From assembly GCA_004552155.1 (NCBI GenBank), contig SFPF01000081.1, positions 1 to 41,987 on the forward strand: a DNA stretch of 41,987 nucleotides, given 5' to 3'. Source of the DNA: Bacteroidales bacterium. Its GTDB lineage: Bacteria > Bacteroidota > Bacteroidia > Bacteroidales > Bacteroidaceae. This document shows, piece by piece, positions 23,224 through 32,354 of the stretch. Made by a program: the position numbers and the translations under genes. The stretch's first letter is position 1. Every line of letters begins with the position of its first letter. The notes below the pieces were generated by a model. That model saw only the letters and a list, made by a program, of their open reading frames with translations. It did no database searches and was not told the origin of the DNA.

Positions 23224-24453
23224 CTAAAACTTGCGGACAAACGTTTTGCGCAGCCATTTGCAGCGCACGGCAGCAGCGGTGCGACGCCAGGGGAAAAGCA
23301 GGGCGTGGGCAGTGGCATAGAGCCAGGGTACGGGCTGTTGCAGCCGCTTGAAAACGGGGCGCAGAAAAAGGGGCGGCAGCAGGAGCAGCGCGGCGGCGAG
23401 CAGGAAGACGATGATGTCGGGTGCAAGGGCAGCGACAGTGTATGCGTTTTGAAAAAGGTCTACTGCAAGGCGCAGGGCAAGGTAAACCACGGGCACGAGC
23501 AGTGCGAGGAAATGCGCCCAAGCGGCGGCAGTTTCGCGCAGGCGATAAAGGCGGGCGCGGCGGCCGGCACGTCGCCCGGTTTCACAGGCTTTGACGTGCT
23601 CCATTGCCAAAGCGCGGCGCCCGGGCGCAGGCAGGGTGAGGGCGGCAGCGCGGTCGAGGCAAACGGCTGTGCGCTCCCGCGTGGCGTGCGCCGCAAGGAG
23701 GAGGGTTTCCTCGCCAAAGGGAAGCGTGAGGCTGTCGGTAAAGCCATCATTTGCCAAGAACCAACTTTTTCTCATGCAGACGTTGGCGGGCAACCAACCG
23801 ATGGGGTTGCCGCGACGGGCGGCGGCGACGAGGCGCAACTGTTCGGCGAGACATTCATAGGAGGCGCGGCGCAGGGCGGCGCGAGGCTCGTCGTCGTCGC
23901 GAACAAGGCAGAGGCTTAGAACGGTATCGGCGGTCTCTGTGCAGCGTACGGCCAGCGTGCGCAACCATCTGCGGGAAACGGGCTGCGCATCGGGGTCGGC
24001 GATTACCACCCACTCGCTGCGCGCCGCCTTGATGCCGAGTGTCAGCGCGAGTTTGCGTGGCTCGATGCTGCGCGAAGTATCGGGAACATAAGTATGTCGC
24101 ACGCGCGGGTCGCTCTGCGCCAGCCGCTTGATTACGTCGGCGGTGTCGTCCTCCGAATTTTCGTTGACAAGGATAATTTGAAAGTCGGGATAATCCTGCT
24201 GTAGCATTTGGGGAATGCCGGTTTCGAGCGCACGCGCCGCGTTGAAGCAGGGCACGATGATGCTGATGCGGGGCAATTCGGCTGCGTCAGCGGTCGGGCC
24301 GGCCATGACGCGCCGCGCCACCACCCAGTCGATCCAGCGCAACAGAAAGAGCAGGACGAGCAAAAGGACGAGCAAGGCGGGGAAGAACCATAAGGCATGG
24401 ATGCCAAAGGGGCAGGCGAACAGACTGGCGAATAAGCAAGAAGGAAAAGACAT
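23224..24453 (-). CDS. Membrane-associated GT2 glycosyltransferase
   Basis: 409 residues. An N-terminal membrane helix (about 16-42) is followed by a GT-A domain: ISIIVPCFNAARALETGI, QIILVNENSEDDT, and WVVIADPDAQPVSRRW with the metal-binding D-x-D equivalent. Two or three C-terminal membrane segments follow (about 305-330 and 340-370), then a basic tail (RRTAAAVRCKWLRKTF). It probably uses an NDP-sugar to extend a lipid-linked or surface glycan at the inner face of the membrane. It lies 12 bases after the RNA methyltransferase gene, so the two are cotranscribed. Donor and acceptor are unknown. Confidence 0.82.
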   Translation of the reverse strand: MSFPSCLFASLFACPFGIHALWFFPALLVLLLVLLFLLRWIDWVVARRVMAGPTADAAELPRISIIVPCFNAARALETGIPQMLQQDYPDFQIILVNENSEDDTADVIKRLAQSDPRVRHTYVPDTSRSIEPRKLALTLGIKAARSEWVVIADPDAQPVSRRWLRTLAVRCTETADTVLSLCLVRDDDEPRAALRRASYECLAEQLRLVAAARRGNPIGWLPANVCMRKSWFLANDGFTDSLTLPFGEETLLLAAHATRERTAVCLDRAAALTLPAPGRRALAMEHVKACETGRRAGRRARLYRLRETAAAWAHFLALLVPVVYLALRLAVDLFQNAYTVAALAPDIIVFLLAAALLLLPPLFLRPVFKRLQQPVPWLYATAHALLFPWRRTAAAVRCKWLRKTFVRKF

Positions 24454-24465
24454 GGTTTTGGATAA

Positions 24466-25158
24466 TTATAAAGATTGCCGGCGGCGGAACTCGGCGCATA
24501 CCACGGCCGTGGCGACTGCCACGTTAAGGCTTTCCACGGTTGCCGCATCGGCGGGGAAGGGCGGTATGAGCAGGCGGCTGTTGACGCACCGCGCCACCTC
24601 GGGCGAGATGCCATTGCCCTCGTTGCCCATCACGATGATGCCGCAGGACTGCAAATTTTGGTTTTGATAAAGGTCTGCGCCGTCGAGGAAGGTTCCGTAG
24701 ATATTCACACCGGCATCAGAAAAGCCCGACAACCATTCTGCCAAATTGCCTCTGCGCAGACTGACCCGCGTGAGTGCACCCATCGTGGCCTGCACCACCT
24801 TGGGCGAAAAAGCATCTACGCACCCCTCGGAAAGGAAGACGCTGCGAATGCCGAACCAGTCCGCTATGCGCAAGATTGTGCCCATGTTGCCGGGGTCTTG
24901 CACGGCGTCAAGGGCGAGCAGCAGGTCTTCTTTCGGCGAGAAAGCCGAGAGCGGCGCATCTGCGGGGCGCTCGAAAAGCGCCCAAACCTGATGGGGCGTG
25001 GTGAGGAGCGAGATTTGCCGCAGTTCGTCGGGCGTTGCGGTAAGGCAGGAGGCAGAGGCGGGCGCGGGCGGCGCGGAGCGGAAATATTCGGCAGTGCCCA
25101 CGAGCGAGCGGCACCGGAAGGCGGGCATGAGTTTTTTGAGTTCGTTCTTGCTGAGCAT
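24466..25158 (-). CDS. SpoU/TrmH-family RNA 2'-O-methyltransferase, N-terminally deleted
   Basis: 230 residues. The SPOUT catalytic domain is intact: LALDAVQDPGNMGTILRIADWFG (motif 1 with Asn and Arg), IVMGNEGNGISPEV (motif 2) and IPPFPADAATVESLNVAVATAV (motif 3), which form the trefoil-knot AdoMet site. The substrate-binding N-terminus appears cut: MLSKNELK joins KLMPAFRCRSLVGTAEYF near 25131. Homologues I know have about 26 more residues here, with the GLFVxEGxKxV motif. The family methylates a ribose in rRNA or tRNA. The in-frame loss may impair RNA binding. Confidence 0.85.
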   Translation of the reverse strand: MLSKNELKKLMPAFRCRSLVGTAEYFRSAPPAPASASCLTATPDELRQISLLTTPHQVWALFERPADAPLSAFSPKEDLLLALDAVQDPGNMGTILRIADWFGIRSVFLSEGCVDAFSPKVVQATMGALTRVSLRRGNLAEWLSGFSDAGVNIYGTFLDGADLYQNQNLQSCGIIVMGNEGNGISPEVARCVNSRLLIPPFPADAATVESLNVAVATAVVCAEFRRRQSL

Positions 25159-25271
25159 GATTGCTTAGATAATATGAAATGCCTTGCGGCGAATAGGGCG
25201 GCGTAAGCGATACGCACATACTGCTATATGATTATATACGAGTGGATTATAATCAAATAATTGCTTTTTTA

Positions 25272-25395
25272 TTTGCCCACGAATTTCACGCATTGACACG
25301 AATACATTGCATTGGCTTTTTTATGGCGACCTTATCGGTCGCACTAATCACACTAATAATATGAGTGAATTAAGTGCAATTCGTGGGCGATAAAG
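25272..25395. repeat. CACGAAT-type inverted repeat element, short copy
   Basis: GCCCACGAAT (25275-25284) is the inverse of ATTCGTGGGC (25379-25388). An inner GCGACC-TTATC-GGTCGC hairpin sits at 25326-25342, followed by GCACTAATCACAC as in the long copy at 19022-19218. It occupies the centre of the 342-base gap 25159-25500; the remainder is AT-rich and featureless apart from a -7 element near its end. Confidence 0.8.
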
Positions 25396-25485
25396 CATAA
25401 GCAGTTGATGCAAGCAACAGGCATTATCTTATAAGACACCTTGATTTTTGAAAGCAAAACTACAAAGTAATTTCCAATAAACGCG

Positions 25486-25493
25486 TACCTTTG
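25486..25493 (+). promoter_or_regulatory. -7 element TACCTTTG immediately before the TamL start
   Basis: TACCTTTG fits TAnnTTTG. The predicted start, about 25500, coincides with the ATG at 25501, so the mRNA could be leaderless or the true start may be further in. No -33 TTTG is seen. Confidence 0.4.
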
Positions 25494-25500
25494 CGGTTAA

Positions 25501-27796
25501 ATGCACAGGATATTCCACATAAAGCCATATATTATTTGTCTGAGCAAGTCCGGCCGCGGGCCTTGGGGCTTTGTGTGCGCCTTGCTGATTTCCCTGTTTT
25601 TTCTTTCCGCCTGCTCGTCCACGAAGTTTGTGGGCGAGGACGAATACCTGCTTGCCGATGCGAAAGTTAAGACCGAAGACAAGACCGTAAAAACGTCTTC
25701 GCTGAAAGGCGTGCTGCGGCAGAAACCCAACTCGCGTTGGTTTAACCTCTACAAAGCACCCCTGCACATCTACTCGCTCTCGCGCCGCGACACCACGCGC
25801 CACCGCCGCTGGAACCGTATGCTTCGGCGCTTGGGCGAGGCACCCGTGATTTACGACTCCGTGCAGACGGAACTGTCCGTCCGTGCCTTGGAGCAGGCGC
25901 TGCAAAGCAAGGGTTACCTGCACGCGCGGGCAACTTCCACAACCGAAGTGACGGGCAAGAAGAAAAAGCGCGTCACCTACACGCTGCTGCCTGGTCCGAG
26001 GCATTATATAGACTCGCTGTCGTACGAATTTGACAACGCCGAAATAGAGCGCATCGTCCGCGCCGACTCGCAAGCGTTCAAACTGCATCGCGGCCTGCCG
26101 CTCGACCTTTCCCTGCTCTCTGCTGAGCGCGACCGCATCATTTCGCTCTTGGGCGAAAAAGGCCGCTACGGACTGCACAAGGAGTACATCAGTTATCGCG
26201 CCGACACGCTCACGGGCAGCACGGGCGCGGTGCTTACGCTGCGCTTCAAGAAACCTGTCGGCACGGACGAACGCGCTTACCAGGAACGGCACTTCTCTAA
26301 TGTGAACATTTACGAAGGAAATGAGGAGGACGAGGACGAAGCCGTGTACTATCGCGGACTTACCTTCCACCTCGGGCGGCGCAAGACGATGAACAAGCGC
26401 GTCTACTTCAACCACATTCTTCCCGCACGCGACAGCCTTTATAAGGAAACGATGATACAAGGCACATACGCCGCGCTCGGCAGCCTGCCCTGCATTGCTT
26501 CCTCAAATATCAGGATACGCGAAAACGCCGCACCTGACTCTACGCTCGACGCTGATATATCCGTGAAATTCAACAAACCGCACACCGTGGGCATGGAACT
26601 GGAAGGAACGAACACGGCAGGCGACTTCGGCGTAGCGGCATCGGTGAACTATGCCAACCGCAACCTATTTCGTGGTGCGGAGGTGCTTTCTCTGAAACTG
26701 CGCGGCGCATACGAGGCCATCACGGGACTGGAAGGCTACGACGGGCGCAATTATTTAGAGTGGAACGCCGAGGCAAGCCTCAAATTTCCCTCATTGCTCG
26801 TGCCCTTCCTGCCCATACAGCGCGGCAAGCGCATCAAGGCCTCTTCAGAGGTAACCGTGGTTTTTTCCTCGCAAAACCGCCCGGAGTTCCACCGCCGCGT
26901 GCTTACCGGCTCGTGGGCGTATCAGTGGAGCAAGATCACCAAGCCGCGCGTGCGCCATCGCTTCGACCTGCTCAACCTCAACTATATCTTCATGCCGGTC
27001 ATCTCTGAAACGTTCCGCAACGAATATCTCTCTGGCGACGACCCGCGCTATGTTTACGTTCAACTCACTCCGCAGCAACTCGACGGCAGGACTTTATCAA
27101 ACCAACGGCTATCAGATTAAGGTGAACGTGGAAACGGCGGGCAACCTGCTCTACGGCATTTCCAAACTCACCCACGCACACCGCAGCGCAACGAAAGATG
27201 CCTACACGTTCCTCGGCATCGCCTACTCGCAATATGCCCGCTTAGACTTTGATTTCAGCAAAAGCATCGTCTTCACCGACCGCGCCTCTATGGCCATTCA
27301 CGCCGCCTTCGGCATTGCGCAGCCTTATGGCAACTCCACAATCCTGCCCTACGAACGGCGCTATTTCGCCGGCGGTGCAAACAGCGTGCGCGGTTGGAGC
27401 GTGCGCGGGCTCGGACCGGGAACTTTTAAGGGCAAAGACGGGAAAATCGACTTCATCAACCAGACGGGTAACCTCAAACTCGACCTGAGCGTGGAGTGGC
27501 GCGCGCAACTGTTCTGGAAACTGCACGGCGCGTTTTTCCTCGACGCTGGCAACATCTGGAACACGCGCAAATATGCCGACCAACCCGGCGGCGAGTTTCG
27601 CTTCAACAAGTTCTATCGGCAGATTGCCGCAGCCTACGGCGTGGGCCTGCGCCTTAATTTCGACTACTTTATCTTGCGCCTCGACGGCGGCATGAAGGCG
27701 GTAAACCCCACCGAGGGCGAAGAGCGCTATCCCTTAATCCACCCGAAGTTCAGCCGCGACTTTACGCTGCACTTCGCCGTGGGGCTGCCGTTCTGA
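25501..27796 (+). pseudogene. TamL/BamA-like outer-membrane Omp85 lipoprotein, disrupted
   Basis: The first frame begins with a lipoprotein signal (ALLISLFFLSACSST, lipobox Cys near residue 38). POTRA-like domains follow (about 60-330, e.g. VRALEQALQSKGYLHA), then beta-barrel strands (VGMELEGTNTAGDFGV, NRNLFRGAEVLSLKLRG). After FRNEYLSGDDPR near 27047 the reading shifts. The rest, FTFNSLRSNSTAG to HFAVGLPF, with the Omp85 barrel motif RYFAGGANSVRGWSVRGLGPG and LDAGNIWNTRKY, is in the +2 frame to 27796. Homologues have about ten more residues at the join, so a short deletion with frameshift is likely. The family helps insert or export outer-membrane proteins. Both halves are otherwise well conserved. 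Confidence 0.85.
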
Positions 27797-27829
27797 TAAT
27801 GATAATAAAACTACTCGTTTGGGATTAAC

Positions 27830-28219
27830 GATAAAAACCAAGAAAAACAACTTGTTCTTTGTGGGCCTACCGGCTTGCCTTATCGTATAAATCCCGAGTC
27901 TGAAAACCTGACGGTTTTCGCCTCGTGCTTTATCCGCTAAGGCGGCGGTCGGTTTCCGCCCGCCCCACACAGAACAAGGGAAAAACCGGTAAAAACCGTT
28001 TTTAATGGAAAACCTTCCTGTTTCTATGGAGTCTATAACAAGGTCTCACGGGTTTTTGATGGTTTTTTCCTTGCGGCGTTTGAAGCGGTCGGGCACCGAC
28101 CGCAGCCGCAGGAATTAAGGACAAGCGTGAGCCGTTTAGGCTCACAGGCTTGGCGTTAAGGCCAGCGGCGTAGCCCAAGGGGCTTCAAACGAAGCAAGTG
28201 GTTTTTCATGGTTTTTATC
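27830..28219. repeat. 390-bp element bounded by GATAAAAACCA inverted repeats
   Basis: GATAAAAACCA (27830-27840) is the exact inverse of TGGTTTTTATC (28209-28219). Inside are a 15-bp stem with one mismatch (CTTGTTCTTTGTGGG 27851-27865 with 27964-27978), a 29-base block at 28039-28067 shared with the element at 39078-39163, and the four-armed fold at 28070-28198. No protein is encoded. It looks like a non-autonomous mobile element or a composite of intergenic repeats. Confidence 0.65.
28070..28198 (+). ncRNA. Candidate multi-armed structured RNA (or DNA cruciform)
   Basis: The closing stem is CTTGC + GTTTGAAGC (28070-28074, 28078-28086) with GCTTCAAAC + GCAAG (28182-28190, 28194-28198), with a 3x3 internal loop. 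Arms: GGTCGG/CCGACC (28087-28092, 28096-28101), GTGAGCC/GGCTCAC with a GTTTA loop (28127-28145), and CTTGG/CCAAG (28149-28179). The strand is arbitrary, since the fold is nearly the same on both. I match it to no known RNA family. Confidence 0.35.
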
Positions 28220-28300
28220 TAATACCATTTGAAAAAAGCAACCTACGCGTCTTGGCTATCGATTTCCATTAAACTAACCTCCTATCCTCTCTCTAATACC

Positions 28301-29101
28301 ATGACCCAATTCATCAGTTTCGGCAGTGGCAGCAGCGGGAACGCCTATTACCTGCGTTCGGCCGACCGCGCACTATTGCTCGACTGCGGACTTGTATATC
28401 GCAACCTCGAACCGCTCTTTTCCAAATACGGACTTTCTAAAAACATCGCCGCCATTCTGCTCACCCACGAGCACGCCGACCACGTGCGGGGCGTGGGCAG
28501 GACGGCCGAAGTGATGCACCTGCCCGTCTATGCCACGAATAAGGTTTACGAGGCAATGTTTCAAAGAAAATACGTTACGCGGCCCGTGCCCGAAGCCTTG
28601 CGCCGCAGCCTCGAAGTGGGCAAGCCGATTTGCATCGAACCTTTCACCGTCACGCCAATACATGTGCCGCATGACAGCGCAGACAACGTGGGCTACTTTA
28701 TCGACTGCGGCGACGGCACGCGCCTGCTGTTGCTCACCGACGTGGGCGAGTTCCTGCCCGAAATGGAGGCATTCGTGCCGCAAGCCACGCACATAGTTAT
28801 CGAAACGAACTACGACCCCGATATGCTGCGCACGGGCAAATACCCGGCACGCCTGAAACGGCGTATTGCCTCGGGCACAGGACATTCGGCCAACCCCGAC
28901 ACGGCCGCCTTTCTCGTGAAAACGCTCACACCCATCACAAAGCACATCTTCCTCTGCCATCTCAGTGCCGACAACAACCGACCAGAACTGGCGCAGGCAG
29001 CCGTGACCGAAACCCTGCGCCGCGAGCGACCCGACCTCGCCGAACTGCCGCCCATCACGCCGCTGCCAAGGCTCACGCCCTCGGGGGTGTTTGAGTTATA
29101 G
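28301..29101 (+). CDS. MBL-fold metallo-hydrolase (YycJ/WalJ-like)
   Basis: 266 residues from ATG 28301. An upstream in-frame ATG at 28229 lies at the edge of the repeat element and adds non-conserved residues. FISFGSGSSGNAYYL begins the fold; LLDCG and THEHADH (55-61) give the two-metal site; HVPHDSADNVGYFI, LLLTDVGE and the late HLSADNNRPEL supply further ligands. The family includes YycJ/WalJ, a probable nuclease involved in mismatch-linked DNA processing. Cytosolic. Its stop codon TAG overlaps the first bases of an octamer array. Confidence 0.88.
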   Translation: MTQFISFGSGSSGNAYYLRSADRALLLDCGLVYRNLEPLFSKYGLSKNIAAILLTHEHADHVRGVGRTAEVMHLPVYATNKVYEAMFQRKYVTRPVPEALRRSLEVGKPICIEPFTVTPIHVPHDSADNVGYFIDCGDGTRLLLLTDVGEFLPEMEAFVPQATHIVIETNYDPDMLRTGKYPARLKRRIASGTGHSANPDTAAFLVKTLTPITKHIFLCHLSADNNRPELAQAAVTETLRRERPDLAELPPITPLPRLTPSGVFEL

Positions 29102-29247
29102 TAAACAAGTAAACGAGTAAACAAGTAAACGAGTAAACAAGTAAACGAGACAAGTTACTCATGTAAAATAATTTGTAAACAAGCAAACTCGTCTACTAAA
29201 ATACATTTCTGTCTCGTCTACTCGTTTACTTGTCTACTCGTTTACTA
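29100..29247. repeat. Octamer element, full copy
   Basis: The left arm 29100-29155 is seven alternating AGTAAACA/AGTAAACG units ending GAGACAAGT. The middle contains CTCATGTAAAATA, shared with the 40495 copy. The right arm 29210-29247 is GTYTACTY units. The arms are inverse and can form a long hairpin between the MBL and PPDK-like genes. Confidence 0.85.
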
Positions 29248-29267
29248 AGAAAAAAAACCTTCTCGCC

Positions 29268-32200
29268 ATGTCCCGCCTGCCCAACCTTAGAGAAATCGTG
29301 TTGCGCGACACGCCATTTGCCCGCCTCATGACGAAGCGCATCTACAACGTGCTGCTCATTGCCACACGCTACGACGCGTTTACGCTTGAAGACGACGGAC
29401 GCGTGGACGAACTGATTTTCAACGAATACACCTCCCTTAGTCTGCGCTATCCGCCGCGCTTCACACGCGTCACGGACGAGGAGGCTGCGCTCGCCGAACT
29501 CGAAAACCATAACTACGAGTTGGTCATCGTGATGCCCAACATGGCGGGGCGCGACATCTTTGCCGCCGCCGCGTCGATCAAGGAGCGTTACCCCGCCCTG
29601 CCCATCGTGGTGCTCACGCCCTTTTCGCGAGAAGTGCGGGAACGCATCGCCAAAGCCGACCTCACGGCCATCGACTACGTGTTCGCCTGGCTCGGAAACC
29701 CGGAGCTCCTGCTGGCCATCATCAAACTCATCGAGGACAAATGGAACGCTGACGACGACCTCGCCGAAGTGGGCGTGCAGAGCATTCTGCTCGTGGAAGA
29801 CTCCGTGCGCTTCTATTCCTCCGCCCTGCCCCACCTCTACCGCATCGTGCTGGAACAAAGCCGCGAGTTTTCGAAAGAAGCCCTCAACGAGCACCTCAAA
29901 ACGCTGCGTATGCGCGGCCGCCCCAAAATCATGCTGGCACGCTCTTACGAAGAGGCGATGCAGGTGCTCGACTGCTACGGCGACAACCTCCTCGGCATCG
30001 TTTCGGACATGAGTTTTATGAGAAACGGAGAGAAAGACGCGCTCGCGGGCTATGCCTTGGCCAAGATGGCAAAGGAGCGCGACGCGCACCTGCCCTTCAT
30101 TCTCGAATCGAGCGAAGCGGGCAATGCCGCCTACGCCGAAAGGCTCGGCGTGCCGTTTATCCATAAAAACTCCAAGACTTACCCGCAGGACTTGCGCCAA
30201 ATCATTATGGACCAATTCGGATTTGGCGACTTCATTATCCGTGACCCGCACACGGACAAGGAAATCCTGCGCATCACCAACCTTAAAGACCTCCAGCAAA
30301 ACCTCTACAATATTCCCGACGAGGCTTTGCGCAACCACCTTTCGCACAACCACTTCTCACGCTTCTTCTATTCCCGCGCCATGTTTCCGCCCGCCGAATT
30401 GCTGAAAAGGGTGGACGTGAGCGAATATGCCGAAATGGACGAGGCGCGGCGCTTCATCTTCGACATCATTGTGGAATACCGCCGCATCGCTTCGATGCTT
30501 ACAGCAACTTCGCCCGCATCGGCAACGGCTCGCTCGGCGGCAAAGGGCGCGGCCTCGCGTTCATGGGCACGCTCGTCGCCGGACACCCGCGCCTCGACGA
30601 CGACCGCATCTGCGTGAATATTCCCCGCACGGTAGTGATCTGCACCGACATCTTCGACGAGTTTATGGAGCGCAACGGGCTTTACCCCATTGCCCTGAGC
30701 GACAGCAGCGACGCAGAGATACTCGCGGCTTTCGAGCGCGGCGTGTTGCCCGAAGCACTTTTAGACGACCTCCTCGCGCTCTTCGACGTGGTGGACCACC
30801 CCATCGCCGTGCGCTCTTCAGGCGTGCTGGAAGATGCGCACTATCAGCCCTTTGCCGGAGTGTATGCCACTTACATGGTGCCGCGCGTGAGCGACAAGCA
30901 AGCCATGCTCGCCATGCTGCGCTCAGCGATAAAGGCCGTTTACGCCTCGGTGTTTTTCAAGGACAGCAAGGCCTATATGACCGCCACGCAAAACCTCATC
31001 GACCAAGAAAAGATGGCGATTGTGCTGCAAGAGGTTGTGGGCTCTGAGCACGGGCAATATTTCTACCCCACCCTTTCGGGCGTGGCACGTTCCATTAACT
31101 TTTATCCCGTTGGCGAAGAAAAGCCCGAGGACGGCGTGGCAAAGGTGGCACTGGGTTTAGGCGCATATATCGTGGACGGCGGCAAGTCGCTACGCTTTTG
31201 CCCCGCCTATCCGCACAACATATTGCAACTGAGCGAACTGCGCACTGTCCTGCGCGAGGGACAGAAGGAATTTTTCGCCCTCGACCTTTCCATGCTCGGG
31301 CAAGCACCCGAAACGGACACGGAATACAATATCCGTCACTTGCCCGTAGCAGCAGCCGACGACCCGGAAACGCTGCGCTACGCGTTTTCCACGCTTAGTC
31401 TTGAAGACCAACGGCTCACGCCGGGCGGCACAGGTGCGGGGCGGCGCGTGGTGACGTTTTCCAACATTCTCGAATACGATGCCTTTCCCCTCGCGCGGGT
31501 TATCTCCGACCTGCTGCGCATCGGCAGCCGAGGCATGGGCAGGCCCGTGGAACTGGAATACGCCATGGACATCCGCGAGGGCAAGGCCTATTTCTACCTC
31601 TTGCAGATACGCCCCATCGTGGACGTTTCGGAGGAAACGGAACTCACGCCCGACGACCTTTCGCGCCCCGCGCTCATCAGCAGCACCTCGGTGCTGGGCA
31701 ACGGCATGGTGGAAGATGTACATTATATATTATATGTACGCTCGGACCGCTTCGACGCACTGCGCTCCCGCGACATCGCCGCCGAAATAGGCAATATCAA
31801 CGAGCAGTTGGCGGCTCGCGGCGAAAGTTACGTGCTTGTAGGGCCGGGGCGTTGGGGCAGCAGCGACCCCGCGCTGGGCATACCCGTGAAATGGTCGCAC
31901 ATTTCGGGTGCCAAGGCGGTGGTGGAATGCGGGCTCGAGGACTTCCGCGTAGACGCGAGCGAGGGCACGCACTTTTTCCAAAATCTCACATCGTTTGGCG
32001 TGGGCTATTTCACCATTCGCCCCTACCAAGGCGACGGCACGTTTGATGAAGCCCGCCTCAACGCACTGCCCGCCGAATACGAGTCGCACAGCCTGCGCCT
32101 CGTGAAGTTCCCCACCCCGCTTTTCATCAAGATGGACGGGCGGCACAGCCGGGGCATTGTGAGCGAAATCGCGCCAAATGGCAATCAGGAACAGAAATAG
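29268..32200 (+). pseudogene. Receiver-domain / PPDK N-terminal (PEP/pyruvate-binding) fusion protein, frameshifted
   Basis: Two receiver-like domains come first. The first (about 12-135) lacks a convincing phospho-Asp. The second (about 160-300) has ILLVEDS and GIVSDMSF with a likely acceptor Asp. A linker (IIRDPHTDKEILRITNLKDL) follows. The frame breaks at about 30489: RFIFDIIVEYRR is followed in another frame by DAYSNFARIGNGSLGGKGRG. The ATP-grasp PPDK_N domain then shows VRSSGVLEDAHYQPFAGVYATYM, QEVVG...YP, and LQIRPI. One extra G near 30489 (RRMRFDAYSNF) restores about 977 residues. The phospho-His and PEP-utilising domains of PEP synthase are absent, so it is not a complete PpsA; it may phosphorylate or bind pyruvate or PEP under phospho-relay control. 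Confidence 0.8.
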
Positions 32201-32242
32201 ACTGTCCCTTTGAGCAATCCCCTACTACGAGGCATAAAGTAA

Positions 32243-32336
32243 CGCCCCGCTGCATGAAAATCTTGCGGCGGGGCGATAATGTGCACTTTCAAAAGTGCAC
32301 ATTTTGTATTAATCTGCACTTTTGAAAGTGCAGATT
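32243..32336. terminator. Three hairpins between convergent genes
   Basis: CGCCCCGC/GCGGGGCG (32243-32250, 32268-32275); AATGTGCACTTT with its inverse (32278-32289, 32292-32303), followed by TTTG; and AATCTGCACTTT with its inverse (32311-32322, 32325-32336). The last two share a design, AATNTGCACTTT, and look like paired terminators for the plus-strand gene ending at 32200 and the minus-strand gene ending at 32355. Confidence 0.6.
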
Positions 32337-32354
32337 AAGCGTTTTCATACGTTT

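Larger units (their letters stand above)
27797..28300. other. 504-base gene-free gap
   Basis: Almost wholly taken up by the inverted-repeat element at 27830-28219, described separately. The last 80 bases are the leader of the MBL gene, without a clear promoter. Confidence 0.6.

Noticed and set aside
29268..30000. Canonical two-component response regulator
   Set aside because: The receiver folds are followed by a PPDK_N domain, not by an output DNA-binding domain, and no histidine kinase lies nearby.
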